DNA of 64,000 bases, from contig JAMPIT010000230.1 of the NCBI GenBank assembly GCA_026261815.1, positions 6,261,001 through 6,325,000 of the forward strand. The letters run 5' to 3'. The notes under the pieces are model-generated. The model worked only from the letters and a program-made list of their open reading frames with translations, was not told the DNA's origin and ran no database searches. Position numbers and translations under genes: made by a program. Positions 22,364 through 34,329 of this stretch are shown piece after piece. Numbering within the stretch: position 1 is the stretch's first letter; each line of letters opens with the position of its first letter. This DNA comes from Monarcha castaneiventris obscurior. Taxonomy: Eukaryota; Chordata; Aves; Passeriformes; Monarchidae.

Positions 22364-25300
22364 TAGAGAAATTAAAATTTTCTGTCAACACTTTAGAAAT
22401 TCAAAGGGTCCTGTATATTTTTAATACTATTTTACATTTGATGAAATTCTGAAAATAATAGTTACACCTCTTGAAAAAACCCAATATTATTAGCTTTAAT
22501 AAAGTTTCTCAAATGTTCCCTTTCTTGGAAACATATTTTAGAGTTTTGGTTGAAAGAAGAAAAAACATCCCTTCCTAGTTTGATTTCTCTCTTGAATGAA
22601 TTTTATCCTCATTCCAACCACTGTCTCTCCTTTGCTTCTCCCTGAAGCTCCTAAATGAGCTCTGGAGTGATCATGGGAAGGGGCTTGCCAGGTAATGGCA
22701 GCCAGAGGCAGCAGGGGGGGCTCACACATAGGGTTACTTTGCTGGCCTTGCATATTTTCATCATCATTTTCACTCTTTACTGATGGTAATGGCAGAAGAC
22801 AGAATTTCCACAGCAGTATTAAACTTTGGAACCTAAATTTTCTGATAATTTTCCTTGGAATTTCTGTACATGAATGCTTTTGATGATAATTTATATCTAT
22901 TTCTTGCATCGAGACGTTCATCAGTAAATCTCAAAGCACTTTAGAAAGGAGATCAATGTCATTATCATCATTTTGAAATTAGCTTACCAAGAGATTATTA
23001 TTTCTGGTACAACGTGATTGCTGTATAAAAGCAGTATGAGTGCAATGGCATTTGCCTTTGTGCCATAATCTTAACACTGCTATCTAAAGATTTCTTCAGC
23101 CAAATCAGAATAAGACTGCCTTAGTCTTCTCTGCTATCTTGAACAGAAACCCCACAAAAACAACAAAGGAAGGATTGAAAGAAAGATGAGTCTTTTGACA
23201 AAATGAAGAAATCCAAGTTAACATTACTAGGTATTTTACTTAAATCCAGACATGAAATTCCGAAAAGACTCACACACATCAAAAAGAGCCCCATTCACTA
23301 AAGGAAAGATTTGCTGCTTGAAGTCTTGCTGAGCCCTGTCCTTCACAGAAAGGGCTTCACTGATATGTTGTGGAAACACTGGCCCAATCTTGAATAATAC
23401 TGTGCTTTCTCTCCCTAAATAGAGAAAAACCAGAGGCCTTCTGAGAATTTCATGCTAAAATGCCATATAGAAAATTGTTTGCTGTTTGCCATTCTGCTGC
23501 AATGCATCCTTGACAAGGCTCAGATGTTACCCTCACAGTGCAATGCAAAACTCAGGCAAGCCCCAGGAACTCCTTGAAAAGAGGGAAGAGGAAAGGAAAA
23601 CATTACAAATAAGTAACAGCAGCCAAAGGATCTCTGAGCAGTATGTTCTTTCATGAACACCCTTAGTACAGCACAGATCTACACTGAATTTTTGCATATT
23701 TTTTTGCAGTAAGTGCATAAGAAAAAACATTAGAGAAAGAGAAACCTATAATGCTTAGCCAGAAATCATAATTTTTGCACTGCTAAAAGAAAAAAACGTG
23801 GACAAATATGTGTTTTGAAATGTAGATATATGTATTGCAAATAAAAATGAAAGGTGTGGGATTTAATAATTTGACTGTTTCTACAATTCAAGCATCAGCC
23901 TCAAAACAAAAAGCACACAGAGCAAGAGAAAGTTCTGTAACTTTTTCAATATTCTTCATTAGACTCCACCATTCACAGCCCCCAGAGGGAACTGCATCAT
24001 CAAATCAATTGCACCAAAGCCTCCTCTGATTTATGAAAGGCCTCACCATGGAGTTTTCATATAGTAGTTATTTAAGTACTGAAAAGTCTTACCTATAGAT
24101 CCTCAAGTAATTACACACTGAGAAAGCTCACGCAGAGCAGACTTTCAGCAAAGGGAGGCCACTGTAGGAACAAAAGCCATTTTACAGCTGAAATCAGGCA
24201 TGTATTACAGGTTTGTGTTTTTATAGGGCTGCATTAAGAGCTGAGCCCCAAGACTAGCACAAAATGAGAGCAAAGGGACCTTTCCAGTGATAAATCTGAG
24301 GAGATATAAAGGCATTTCCAGGACCAACACTATGATAAAAGCCAGGAACAGGTTTTTCCTTTTCAACTCTCTGTTTAAATAATCATTTGGTGACCTGTGA
24401 TGGCGCACATACATATGCATATGGTAGGTGCTACAAATATCACCTTTCTACAGTTCAGTTTGGATTTTTATTTTTAATGCTCTCATCAGCTTCATTTCCC
24501 ACCCCCCACCAGCATAGTAAAAAAGAACAGCCAAGTTTCTGCCTACAGGAGTAGGATCTGCTGCACTCCTGCTTATGGGATTTGGGCAGTGGGCTTCCAG
24601 GGGAGATTCCTCCACAGTCATGGACCACCATGTCCTAGCAGTCTGGGTAAAAAGAATATTCACCCCTTTTCTCTGAAACCTGTCCTTCAAACACAGCAGA
24701 AACAGAGCTTTACTCACTCTGCAATACAGTAAAAACAGCAAAAGCAGCTTCAGCATCCTCCTGTTCACCAGTGGAAACTATTTTCCCCCTTTCCTTCCCC
24801 CTATCCAAAGTCTCTCTAAAAAATATATTGGACAAGTGAATCAGCCCTAACCCCTTCAGAGAATGGAAAAAAGACCATGTTAATATGCTTAATCCCCTTT
24901 CAAAAAAATTATACACAGTTTATAAGCATTGTCATGTTTATGCTCATTTAGGAGGGCAGGCAAACAGAAATTTGCAGGATCTTTGCACCAAACTCAAAAA
25001 ACCGTAATCCCTCTGGTCAGCTTCAATCAGTTCAGATGGCAGCTGTACATTCACTGATATTTTGGAAAAATTACTGCATTTTGTGGCTCCCAACAAAATC
25101 TACACCCCCTCAACAGCAACAAATCGATCTTCTCTGCTTCAGAGTTAGCTGAAAAATAGTTACACATCATCAAGTTATATAGAAATGTATTTTATATACA
25201 TTAAATCTCTACCAAAATGCAAATGTAATTTAATTACAGAAGACTGAGCTATTGCATCTCTGTGATGCAGCTCATTGGGGCAACTCATGTGAGCACAAAA

Positions 25301-26559
25301 GATCTAAAACTGCCTGCATGTGGGCTTGATAAGACATCCTTGAGTTATAGCCTGCTTCAAGGCTAAGAACTAGCATGCAGCCAACTTGAGTGTAGTTAGC
25401 AGAACACTTTTATTTTAAAATATTTTTGTACCTAATAAAACATCGTGAATGACATTTTTTAGTCAAAAGTTAGAGAAAGCCAGAATTAATATTGCTATTC
25501 TGAACACAACCCCCTCCTACAAACTGAAAAGGACAGGTATCTTAAAATGGCAAACCACATGGATTTGTACTGTATTTGTGCTTATACAGACCACTCTCTT
25601 CTCCTGGGTCACCTAGCAGATGCTCTGAATGCTTATGAACATATTGTCCTTTGGAAGCTGAAACCTCGTGTAGTCTTAGGATAGAATTTTCAAAAGATTG
25701 AACCTCTAACTCCATTTAGGATCTTTCCCATAAACCCTAATCCTAATTGCTTGATGTGGCTTTTCAGTGGATACTGTATCTTTACTATTTTTGAAGTATA
25801 AAGGCAGCAAAGCTGAGGTTTGGGCTTACCTAATAGAACTCAGAATAAAAATATGGCACCTGGTGACCAAGATTTTGTTCTCAAAAGTGACTGATGTTTC
25901 TGATTTGTCATTGATCGATGTGCAATTTATTTTCCTTTGGGGAATAAGAATGACACAGTATTTTCCAACAGGTGTGACTCACTCACAGCTTTCTTCCAGT
26001 GAACTTTCAGTGGCAAAATCATCATCAGGTTTGGCACTGGGTGTACTGGCTTTCCTACAGCTGCTATTCCTGCAGTGTTAATGACTTGTGCTTGTGTTGG
26101 ATCACACTGAATGGCGGTGCCATGAGGCTCCCTGTGTCTCGAGGGATGCTGTAGCTCTCCAGCAGCACATCTATTACCTGATGTCAGACAGCACTTTCTC
26201 CAAGAGCAGCAGCATCCATCAGCTGCCACGAGCTAGGAAAAAAAGCAGCTGTTTCCAAATCTTTTTGATATGATGTGCAATACACTCAAGTGAACATCCC
26301 TTCCTCTCCCCTGGGATATATTATAAATATTATGAATTTGTATTATTAATACTGTATGAGTGTTGGAATATTTACTGTAAGTGTGGGGCCTTAACATTTG
26401 TACAACTCAAGTGTGTCTAGGGAATCTCTCACTAAGTGCTGATATGCAACTGCTTCTAGATAAGTGTAAATATCACAGGACAAGATTGCACAACAGTTTA
26501 AGACAGAAAGTAAAAAAATGTCATATTATCCTACAGGGCTGATGCTGCAAAGTATGCAG
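22364..26559. other. AT-rich non-coding DNA, no gene seen
   Basis: No supported gene. The 127-codon minus frame (22538-22921) and 106-codon minus frame (24448-24768) show no domain, and chance frames of this length are expected at this base composition. A perfect 12-bp palindrome CATATGCATATG lies at 24412-24423. Confidence 0.6.
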
Positions 26560-27130
26560 CTGTATGACAGGCAGCCGAGGGTGAATTTTGACAGGGTGTT
26601 AGGCAGCCAGTGTAGCAAAAGCGTAATAAGATCGTTAACGAACAAGAGATCAATAGCCTTTTAATTTCTCCACCTGAAATACTGTAAAATGCTCCCTCGA
26701 ACATGAGGTTTTTCAGGGAAGGATGTCAACTACTCACTAATCAAAGCTACTTTCTGCAGCAGTGCTGCGCCTCACAAACCGCCCTTTAAGAAAGTGTTCC
26801 TGATTTACTTGCGAATCAAATTGCTCTCACAGTCCAATGTGGGATTGCTGTAATAGGAGAAAGCAACAAGGGAGGACACCTACTGATACATTACTTTTCT
26901 ATTTTATTAGCAGGAACCGTGTTAAAGCCAATTAAATTTCACAGAACTGAGATCAGTTGTGCTCTTCTGGAGATTCCTGTGAAGGTTTAAAGCTAAAATG
27001 AAGAGTCTCCCACAGAAATTGTTAATTATAATTGTTCTTAATAAAGAGGGAGCACAAATGCAACCAGAATTTGAAACTAGTGCTGCTGATTTGTCAGGTC
27101 TGCTAGTAAAGTTTTGTTTGTAAAATCTGT
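26560..27130. promoter_or_regulatory. Candidate conserved non-coding element (enhancer-like)
   Basis: This repeat-free AT-rich segment retains about nine CpGs ('gccgag', 'agcgta', 'atcgttaacgaac', 'ctcgaa', 'tgcgcc', 'accgcc', 'tgcgaa', 'accgtg'), well above its surroundings. Motifs include a 10-bp palindrome TCGTTAACGA (26632-26641) with a GTTAAC core, TCF/LEF-like AATCAAAG (near 26740), CCAATTAAAT (near 26928) and a 10-bp palindrome AATTATAATT (27024-27033). The 71-codon minus frame in its right part is not recognisable. With the 7.1-kb segment, this is the strongest enhancer candidate here. Confidence 0.45.
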
Positions 27131-28160
27131 TCTCCAAACTGACTTTAATAGTCCAGTAACATCAAAGCTGCTCATCACAAGCAAGATTATTTTCTGATTT
27201 TCAGTGCACATGAATGCACGACATTTTTAGTTAACAAAAAATTTCTGTCAAAACTTGGTATTTCATATTCCCAGCTACCAGGATCAGGAAATGGCCATTG
27301 AAAGGTATTTTTCTCTTTTTGCTGCAAAGCACAGACTGTTCTGCTGGACCTTTCATAATCACTTCTGAAACAGGTATATTCTCAATTGTTTGTAGTTTAA
27401 AGTGTTCAAGAAAACTAACCTAGAAGAGAGAAAGTTTAACCTAACTTTTTAAATATATAGTTCATTCTTTTGGAAATGACAATCTTCTTGGTTCTATTTA
27501 TAATTAAACACCTCCCTTATGCCAAGTTTCTCCCCTGCCCTCCCAAACAATGAAAAATTGCATTTTTCAATATTTTGAATTACATTCTTGAGAAAATGTG
27601 ATCAGGTGATGCTCCAGGAAAGAGCACCCATCCCTGTCAAGCTGCAAGTGTTTCATGGCTGACTCAAAATAATGCTCAGGAGAAGGAAAAGCCAGATTAC
27701 CCCAATATATTATCACCAAGTTGCCTGTAGTCTCAACAGCTGCAAAATTCTTTCTGACCTCAACAAGCACCAGCTTTTCAGCTTTTGGGAGCTGCCACCC
27801 ACCTTCTCACACATGCCATGTCATCACTTCAAACAAACTCTCCTGTAGTTTCAAAAAAATCAGCCTAAAAAGCCCTCTCATTAAAAAAATTCTGCAGAAA
27901 TTTGCATCTGCCACCATCACAGTCTGCCTCTCTTTCCCCGTTTATTCCCCATTTTGTTCTGATAATTTTTGATCACCAGGCATATTTCTGCTTTGTGGCA
28001 CAAGTTCTACAGCCTCACACTGGAGCCTTTCAACCCAAACCTAACAGCCACATCAGCCTCCTCTTTGGATTTCAGCCACTTAGACCTACCCCACTCTGCT
28101 TTGTCTTGGTTTCCCATCTTTTCCCACTGCAGAGGCTTTTTCCTTTCTTAATTTATATTT
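27131..28160. other. AT-rich non-coding DNA, no gene seen
   Basis: Pyrimidine-rich around 27900-28140. Overlapping plus-strand frames (27721-27972, 27902-28180, 27969-28151) are low-complexity and not recognisable. Confidence 0.6.
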
Positions 28161-28220
28161 ATGTGTGTGTATGTGTGTGAATATACACACATAGAAAATA
28201 AATAGAAAATAAATATAAAT
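28161..28220. repeat. (TG)n/(CA)n microsatellite and short A-rich tandem repeat
   Basis: An imperfect TG repeat passes through 'gaatata' into a short CA stretch (28161-28190), so the two arms can pair. Two copies of an ATAGAAAATAA unit follow. Confidence 0.85.
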
Positions 28221-31200
28221 CAATATCTTAAATATTCTGATTTTTTTTCTTGTGGAAAAAACATTCATACCATTGGAAGTGTTCAGAACAAGATTCTGAT
28301 GCAACTCCCAGTTCAAATGTGTGAGTGCTGGTGAGTAGAGGTGTTTCCCCTTTCTGCTCTGTCATAATCTTATTTCCCCTACACAAAGGGTTCACACTGT
28401 AGTAGTTTGAATGTACCATGTAGTAGTACGAGCTCCCCAGCTGCCACCTTCTGGAAGAACACGTGCAACAAACTGCTTTAAAATTGGTTTCTATTTATTC
28501 ATGCATTTGGCACTTTAAAGCCGTGATATATAATTTAATGCAAAAATATAAAATCAATACTGATTTAGTTCCAACTATAAAGCAAGTTGAGCACAGATCA
28601 ATTTTCATAACATGCTTATAATCATTTAAACGCCAACTGATGCCTGATAAAAAAATACTGGAGAAGCATTTTGCTGGTTGCTGACTTATGGAAATAGATG
28701 GATGCTGTGAGATAAGGTCTCTGCATTCAGTAAATCAGAGCCTTTGCTCTACAATTGTCTTCCTCCCCAACACTTCTCTGTTACGGTCACTGTACAAGAA
28801 GCATTAGGACTTCACAAAGAACTATTATACTCCAGCATATCATGCAGGATTAGCAATTTTCAGTCCCAGAAGCTTCCATAGAGCTGTGGACCTGAAGTTA
28901 CATAATCCCAAAAAGCCCAGACTGGGTGGGCCATACAGACTTTACTTTTTAGGGCTGCCCAGTGCTATGAGTGATAACACGGGTCAGCCTCTGCCAAGAC
29001 TTGGTGACTGTAGGCCTTGCACTGCTGAGCATGAATCGCTAAAATGGAGACAACAGGGCTGCTCTCTGGGCAAAAGGACCCATTTTCAGGGGGATCTCAG
29101 TTGGTTCTTATAAAAGAAATAATCTGAGTACTAACGGAAATGCATTCCATTACAGTTGAGAAAGCCTTGTGAGATTTAAGTTCAGAGTCAGCTCCAGTGT
29201 GGACCAGCTCATTCTCAAACACATCATCAGCCTCTAACTTGCTGTATCAGCTGCTCCTACAACAGAGTCCTGGGCTTCTGTGACATCCCTGTGCCCTTCT
29301 GGGCTGGAGCACCCCTCCAGCTGACCTGGGACATGGAACCAGAATCAAATCCTCAAGGCAATACGTGAAGGAAGCTGCCCAGAAGTAGCTCATCACCTCT
29401 CACTACAAAACAGAGACTCTTGCACCTCTGAGCTAGGTGGCTTAGAGTTAAAATTCACCCTGAAGGTGAATGTGATGGATACCTGGGCAGCCAGAGCCTT
29501 GTGAGGAAAGGCTGTTCACCAAGATGAGCAGACAGAAAAAGGTTCCAATTCTTCAAGACTGATTTCTATGACAGCACAAAATACTAACCCCAAACACACT
29601 AACTACTCATCAAGTAGTGAAAACTCAGCAATGGTGAGACTAAGAGTTTTGGAAAGGGTGACTTTCAGGGCTTTACTGGGTAGACCCAGCCCTGACACAC
29701 AGCTCTGGATACATGGGAAAGTCTCTATAGGCTCAGTGTCCCTGCAGCAGGCCGGTCTCCTCTTCCCAAGCATCTCTCCTTCTCCACCCTTGCAGTCCCT
29801 GACCCCTGCTTCACCTGCAGTCCCTGACACCTGAGATTTGGTGTCCTGATTTCTGCCAGTGGAAAGGGAAACAGCCTTTTTGGAGAGATCAGAGCCATGA
29901 CAAAGACCTCCAGCTTGTCATTCATCAGTTTAGTAAAACATACAACACAACACAGATAGCCTGCAAACAAATAAACCAGCAAATTATACCTTTGCCAGAG
30001 TGAGACAAATTTCAGATCCTTTCTTCAGCAGTGTTCCATTTTGAGCTAATATAATAAAGGATTAGTTGCCAGAGGAGTTGCTATTCAGTTTTGAGTAAAC
30101 TTGGATACATGACAGCTAACTGAAGTCTACAGCTGCCTCAGACATTATGATATACAATTAATCAGACATCCTGATAAAGAGGCTTCCACTTCAGACCAAA
30201 CTGACAAGCTCAGACCAGGGAAAGGCATAAGCAGTCTTTGCTGGAAACCAGCATTCCTCCATGAAGAGGTGTAAGCTGTATGGAATGGAGCAGCCTACGA
30301 TCCTCTTCTCCCACTCTTTCCTGAAGCTTTAAGTGTGACTCCCTATACTTTAATTTAAAAATTGGCAAACCTCCCAATACCCTCAAATCCATGATATTCA
30401 TCTTTCCCTAGTAAACCGTGTTTTGATTTACTCTGGGGACAGCAACACGATCAAGACTAGCAATCATTTCCCTATTGCATTTTTTTATTTTGATCTTATT
30501 TCAGATAAAAACCAGGAACACCTTTTTAAACCAAGAATTTCAATAAAGAGATGTCACTGCTGCAGTGATATCTACTAACATAGGTATTTCTTTACATAGA
30601 ATTGTATTTATAGACGAAAAATTATTATCTCAGTAACGCATAGCTGTCCTAAAGAGGCAGCTCAGCAAATTATTTTGTTAGTGCTGACAATTTACAAGTT
30701 CCTCATATTAACACATGAAATTGTGTGGGATTGTGTGAAAGCATTTTTAGGATCTATTCTGCTTATCTGCATAATAAAACTCACTTTTATACGTTTCCTG
30801 TTATCTAAAAGATGTCAAAGTCCCTCACAACTTGAACTAATATTTCAGCTGGAGAGACAAAGACTAATTCCTCACTGAAAGTCAGCATCGGTTTAACAAC
30901 ACACAACCCTAAACAGGAAATAATCTCATACCTGCTTCTGCAAAACATAATAAACCACTAATGAATGGAAAAAGATGAGTTTGTTAGAGTGCAAGGTAGG
31001 CAGTTAAGATAGGCTGTTGAAAATACGAAATAAATTGAGACATCAACACCAGCAAAAACAAAATACCTCAGTCATTGATGACTTCCCAGAATTTACATCC
31101 CCTTCTAAGAGTCATATTTTTCCAGCTTTGATGGAAAATAGATGAAACGTCAACCTTTTTTGGGATATATTCTCCCACTGATACTGGGATATCCCAATAT

Positions 31201-34200
31201 AAGCCTGTAACGAGTCGCACATGGAAGAAGGGTGGCAGCCCTACAGAGCCTTCCAAAGGGAAGACAGCTGGGGCAGAGAGGGTGAATCGAAGCAAAGCGT
31301 GGGCTGGCAGAGGGATATGAGTTACTTTGCTCTTTCAAAGATCAAAATGGGGATTGACCTTTCCTGGGGTTTACAAATAAAGGACAATCCAGGACCTAGA
31401 TTTGTATCTGAGACCCTGTTCCTCGTGGTCTGCAGGATATGTGTTCCCAGACCCAGAGTTTTCAGTTCAAGTCCTGCTTTTTCCATCCTTTTGGAATAAT
31501 TTCTGGACTACGTAATTCTTTTCTCTAAATTTGAACAGACCTGCAGTCTTTGTTGAGAGTGCATTTAGAATGTGGGGTTTTTTTGAACAGAAGCATCAAT
31601 TTCCCAGAGGGTGACTATTTGCTACAGCAAGTTAGATAATTCTTGGTAAAACTTCCATAATTTAAATATTTTCATCCTGAAATAGTTATTTAGAAATACA
31701 TTTTGTTCTTTATTGACTTTCCTCTTTTCAATTACATTCAAAAATATTAAAATCGGGGTTTTTTTCAATGTTTTCTTGCCCTTCTGTAAAATTAAAAGTT
31801 TGGAAAACTAAGAAAAAGCAAACCCTCAAAACTTTGTTTTAAATGTGTTAAATCCATACCAATCACACCAAGGGCATTTGATTAATGCCATAATCGTTCT
31901 CAGAATGTCTATGTTTCACTTAAAGTGCACCACACAGAATTTAAACATTTAAATGCAGAGCAAATATTGTCATACAATTTCATTTCCTAAGCATCAGTGT
32001 GACATTTTTCACCTCTAAATAATATAAATGAATCCAAGAACAGTCTGCTTATAAATAAGCATCAACCTCTGGAAGCCCTGAATGATGAGCTACCACTACA
32101 GGCAGTGGATGTGTTTTCATTCACAACACTAGGGGCCTGACCCAGACCCTTGATGAGTATTGTAATTCCCTGTGTACACAAAACAAAACAGAAGAAGTGT
32201 TAGTGACTGGAATCAAGTTCTGTGTCATAGGTTGTCTTAGGAAATGGCATTTTTCAGTTCCTTCTCTTTTTGGGTGTTCAAGCCATACACCTCTCTTTCC
32301 TTGTTCCTTTTATCTCCCTCTTGAATTGTGTTTCAGGATCAGAAATGTTTTGCTCAGTCTCTTTGAAAAAGAGTTGTCTCCCACAGCTACAAATCCACAT
32401 TTGACCTTCACACTGCATTTCAGTGCAGTGCTGCTTCATTTTTCACACATAATCTGATTTCGTTATACAGGTCAGAATTACTCATAATGAAAAGTTGAAC
32501 TAATAACAAGGGGCACCATTGATGCCTCTTGTCTCCTCATTAAAGCACAAGACTTTAGTTTGTGATAAATGGAACCATAACCAAATATACATGCATAGGT
32601 AACACCACAGAGATTTAAGCTTTTTTACCCCTTTTTTTCCCTTCTTCTTTGTATTCTTATTTTCTGAATAGAAAGTAATCAAGTTGGTTCATTTAGTTTT
32701 ATTTAGATTGGAAAGACTTTCATTTATCTGTTTGGGTAAGATGTTCCGCTCACAATACAACAGCAGCAGCACATTTTTTAATGCACAGCTCTGCATGAAA
32801 ACAGAACACAAATCCCCAGCTCTCCACCCACTGTGCAGTGGAATCTGTGGGTGACAAAGTGCAGTCAGAAAAGCACATTTGCAGCCTGTAACAAAACAAA
32901 TGTTATGATGGAGAAGAGAGGAAAAAAGGAAGCAATTTTTAGAAAGGGTTTAAACCATCATTTACCCTAGCGGGAGGATGTGACTGACTTGCCACTTTAA
33001 GGCTTTATTGATTAATAAGATTTGAGGATACAGCATAGTAAAAAAAGTTTCCTTCCTTTTTTAAAATAAAAATAACTTCAAAAGATGGTACACAGCTATT
33101 CAAAGTTGCTCATATTTACTTTGGGATTGAAATGAAGCCTTTGAGCATCAGGAATCCAATCCAGAGGGAATGAATGATGTATTTTGATTTTTAGACTTGC
33201 TATTGTACTTTTAACACATCTTTTGGCAACAATTCAAGTTCTTATTAGTTTAAATTGGAAAGACTTGCTTATCTGTGGTTGAACAGACCAAAGCCAAGGA
33301 GCCAGTGGTCCTATATGCTACTGTGGAAAATGGGATGCTTACTGTTTTGAAAATACAGAACAAGGCTCCAGACCTGCAGTTGACTCCAAGTCTGGAGCCA
33401 GCAGACATTGCAAAGTCAGTCCCATGATCAGAGGTTATGAATTATTTAAAAGCCATGGTTTTTTATTAACCTGAAAAGAAAAAATAGTTGTAAATGTGTG
33501 TAAATTGTAAATTATTTTCACGTGAAACCCCTGATATTTTGGACCCAGTCAGTGTACATTTTTGTATGAGAGAAAGCTTGATTGGCAAATCTAAGACCTC
33601 AGTCTCTAACAAATAGCTCTAGCAGAAAAGAAATTAATAGGTATAAAAGAAAAATGTGTAGTTTAATTCTATACCAGTTGAAGAAAAAGTGTTTTCACAA
33701 ATGGATTTAGGAAAAGCAAATTCTAATGTGACTGCCATTGCCCAGGCTAAGCTAGAGACTTGCCCTGATGGAAAGCTGAAGCCAGAGAAATCTAAGACCA
33801 AAAGTTTTTATTTCTTCCAGCTATTTTCTGTTTCACTTATTATTTCTTTTATGTCATGTACTAGAAAGGACTCCTTTTTTTTCCCACAACACTTTCATTA
33901 AAAGAGAAATAAAAAACCCCAACCCAACAACAGTAATTCAAAGCTCAGACAAAAAATAAAGGATGCCAGATATCAAGAATGAAAGAATTTTTTTCTTCTT
34001 TCCCTCTTAAAATGTCTTGGTTAAGAGTTCAAAGCCATTTTTTTCCTTATAGGCTAAGCTGGAATAAAATGCCATACCCAAGATTTGAAGTACAATTTTG
34101 AAAGTACATGTAGAGTTCTAATTGGCAACAGCAGGAGAAACTGCATACCTAAGAAAAATATCACTTTTCTTCAGAGTCGCTAGCCTTTGCAATTTTCATT

Positions 34201-34297
34201 GTTTAAAGAATGTGGATCAGAATCTAAACCACAATAACTAAGCTGCATTTTCCACCCATTTAATTTAAAGACACTGACCTAGACCTATTGTTTTCAC
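28221..34297. other. Non-coding DNA, no gene seen
   Basis: Includes a modestly GC-richer patch (about 29140-29530) and a two-copy 25-bp direct repeat of TGCAGTCCCTGAC at 29791 and 29816. Open frames at 29568-29834, 29725-29982, 31068-31338, 31221-31499 and 32197-32457 overlap on both strands or lack any recognisable domain. No interspersed repeat was recognised. Confidence 0.55.
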
Positions 34298-34329
34298 CAA
34301 GGATGCAGCCACATGCAGCTGCATCCTTG
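34298..34329. repeat. Perfect 12-bp inverted repeat (hairpin)
   Basis: CAAGGATGCAGC (34298-34309) is exactly complementary to GCTGCATCCTTG (34318-34329) across an 8-base loop. It is too short for a microRNA precursor and not followed by a T-run. It may be a protein-binding or cruciform-prone site, or a local inverted duplication. Confidence 0.9.

Noticed and set aside
34298..34329. Hairpin as microRNA precursor or bacterial-type terminator
   Set aside because: Stem is only 12 bp, no extended pairing and no T-run; the context is eukaryotic.
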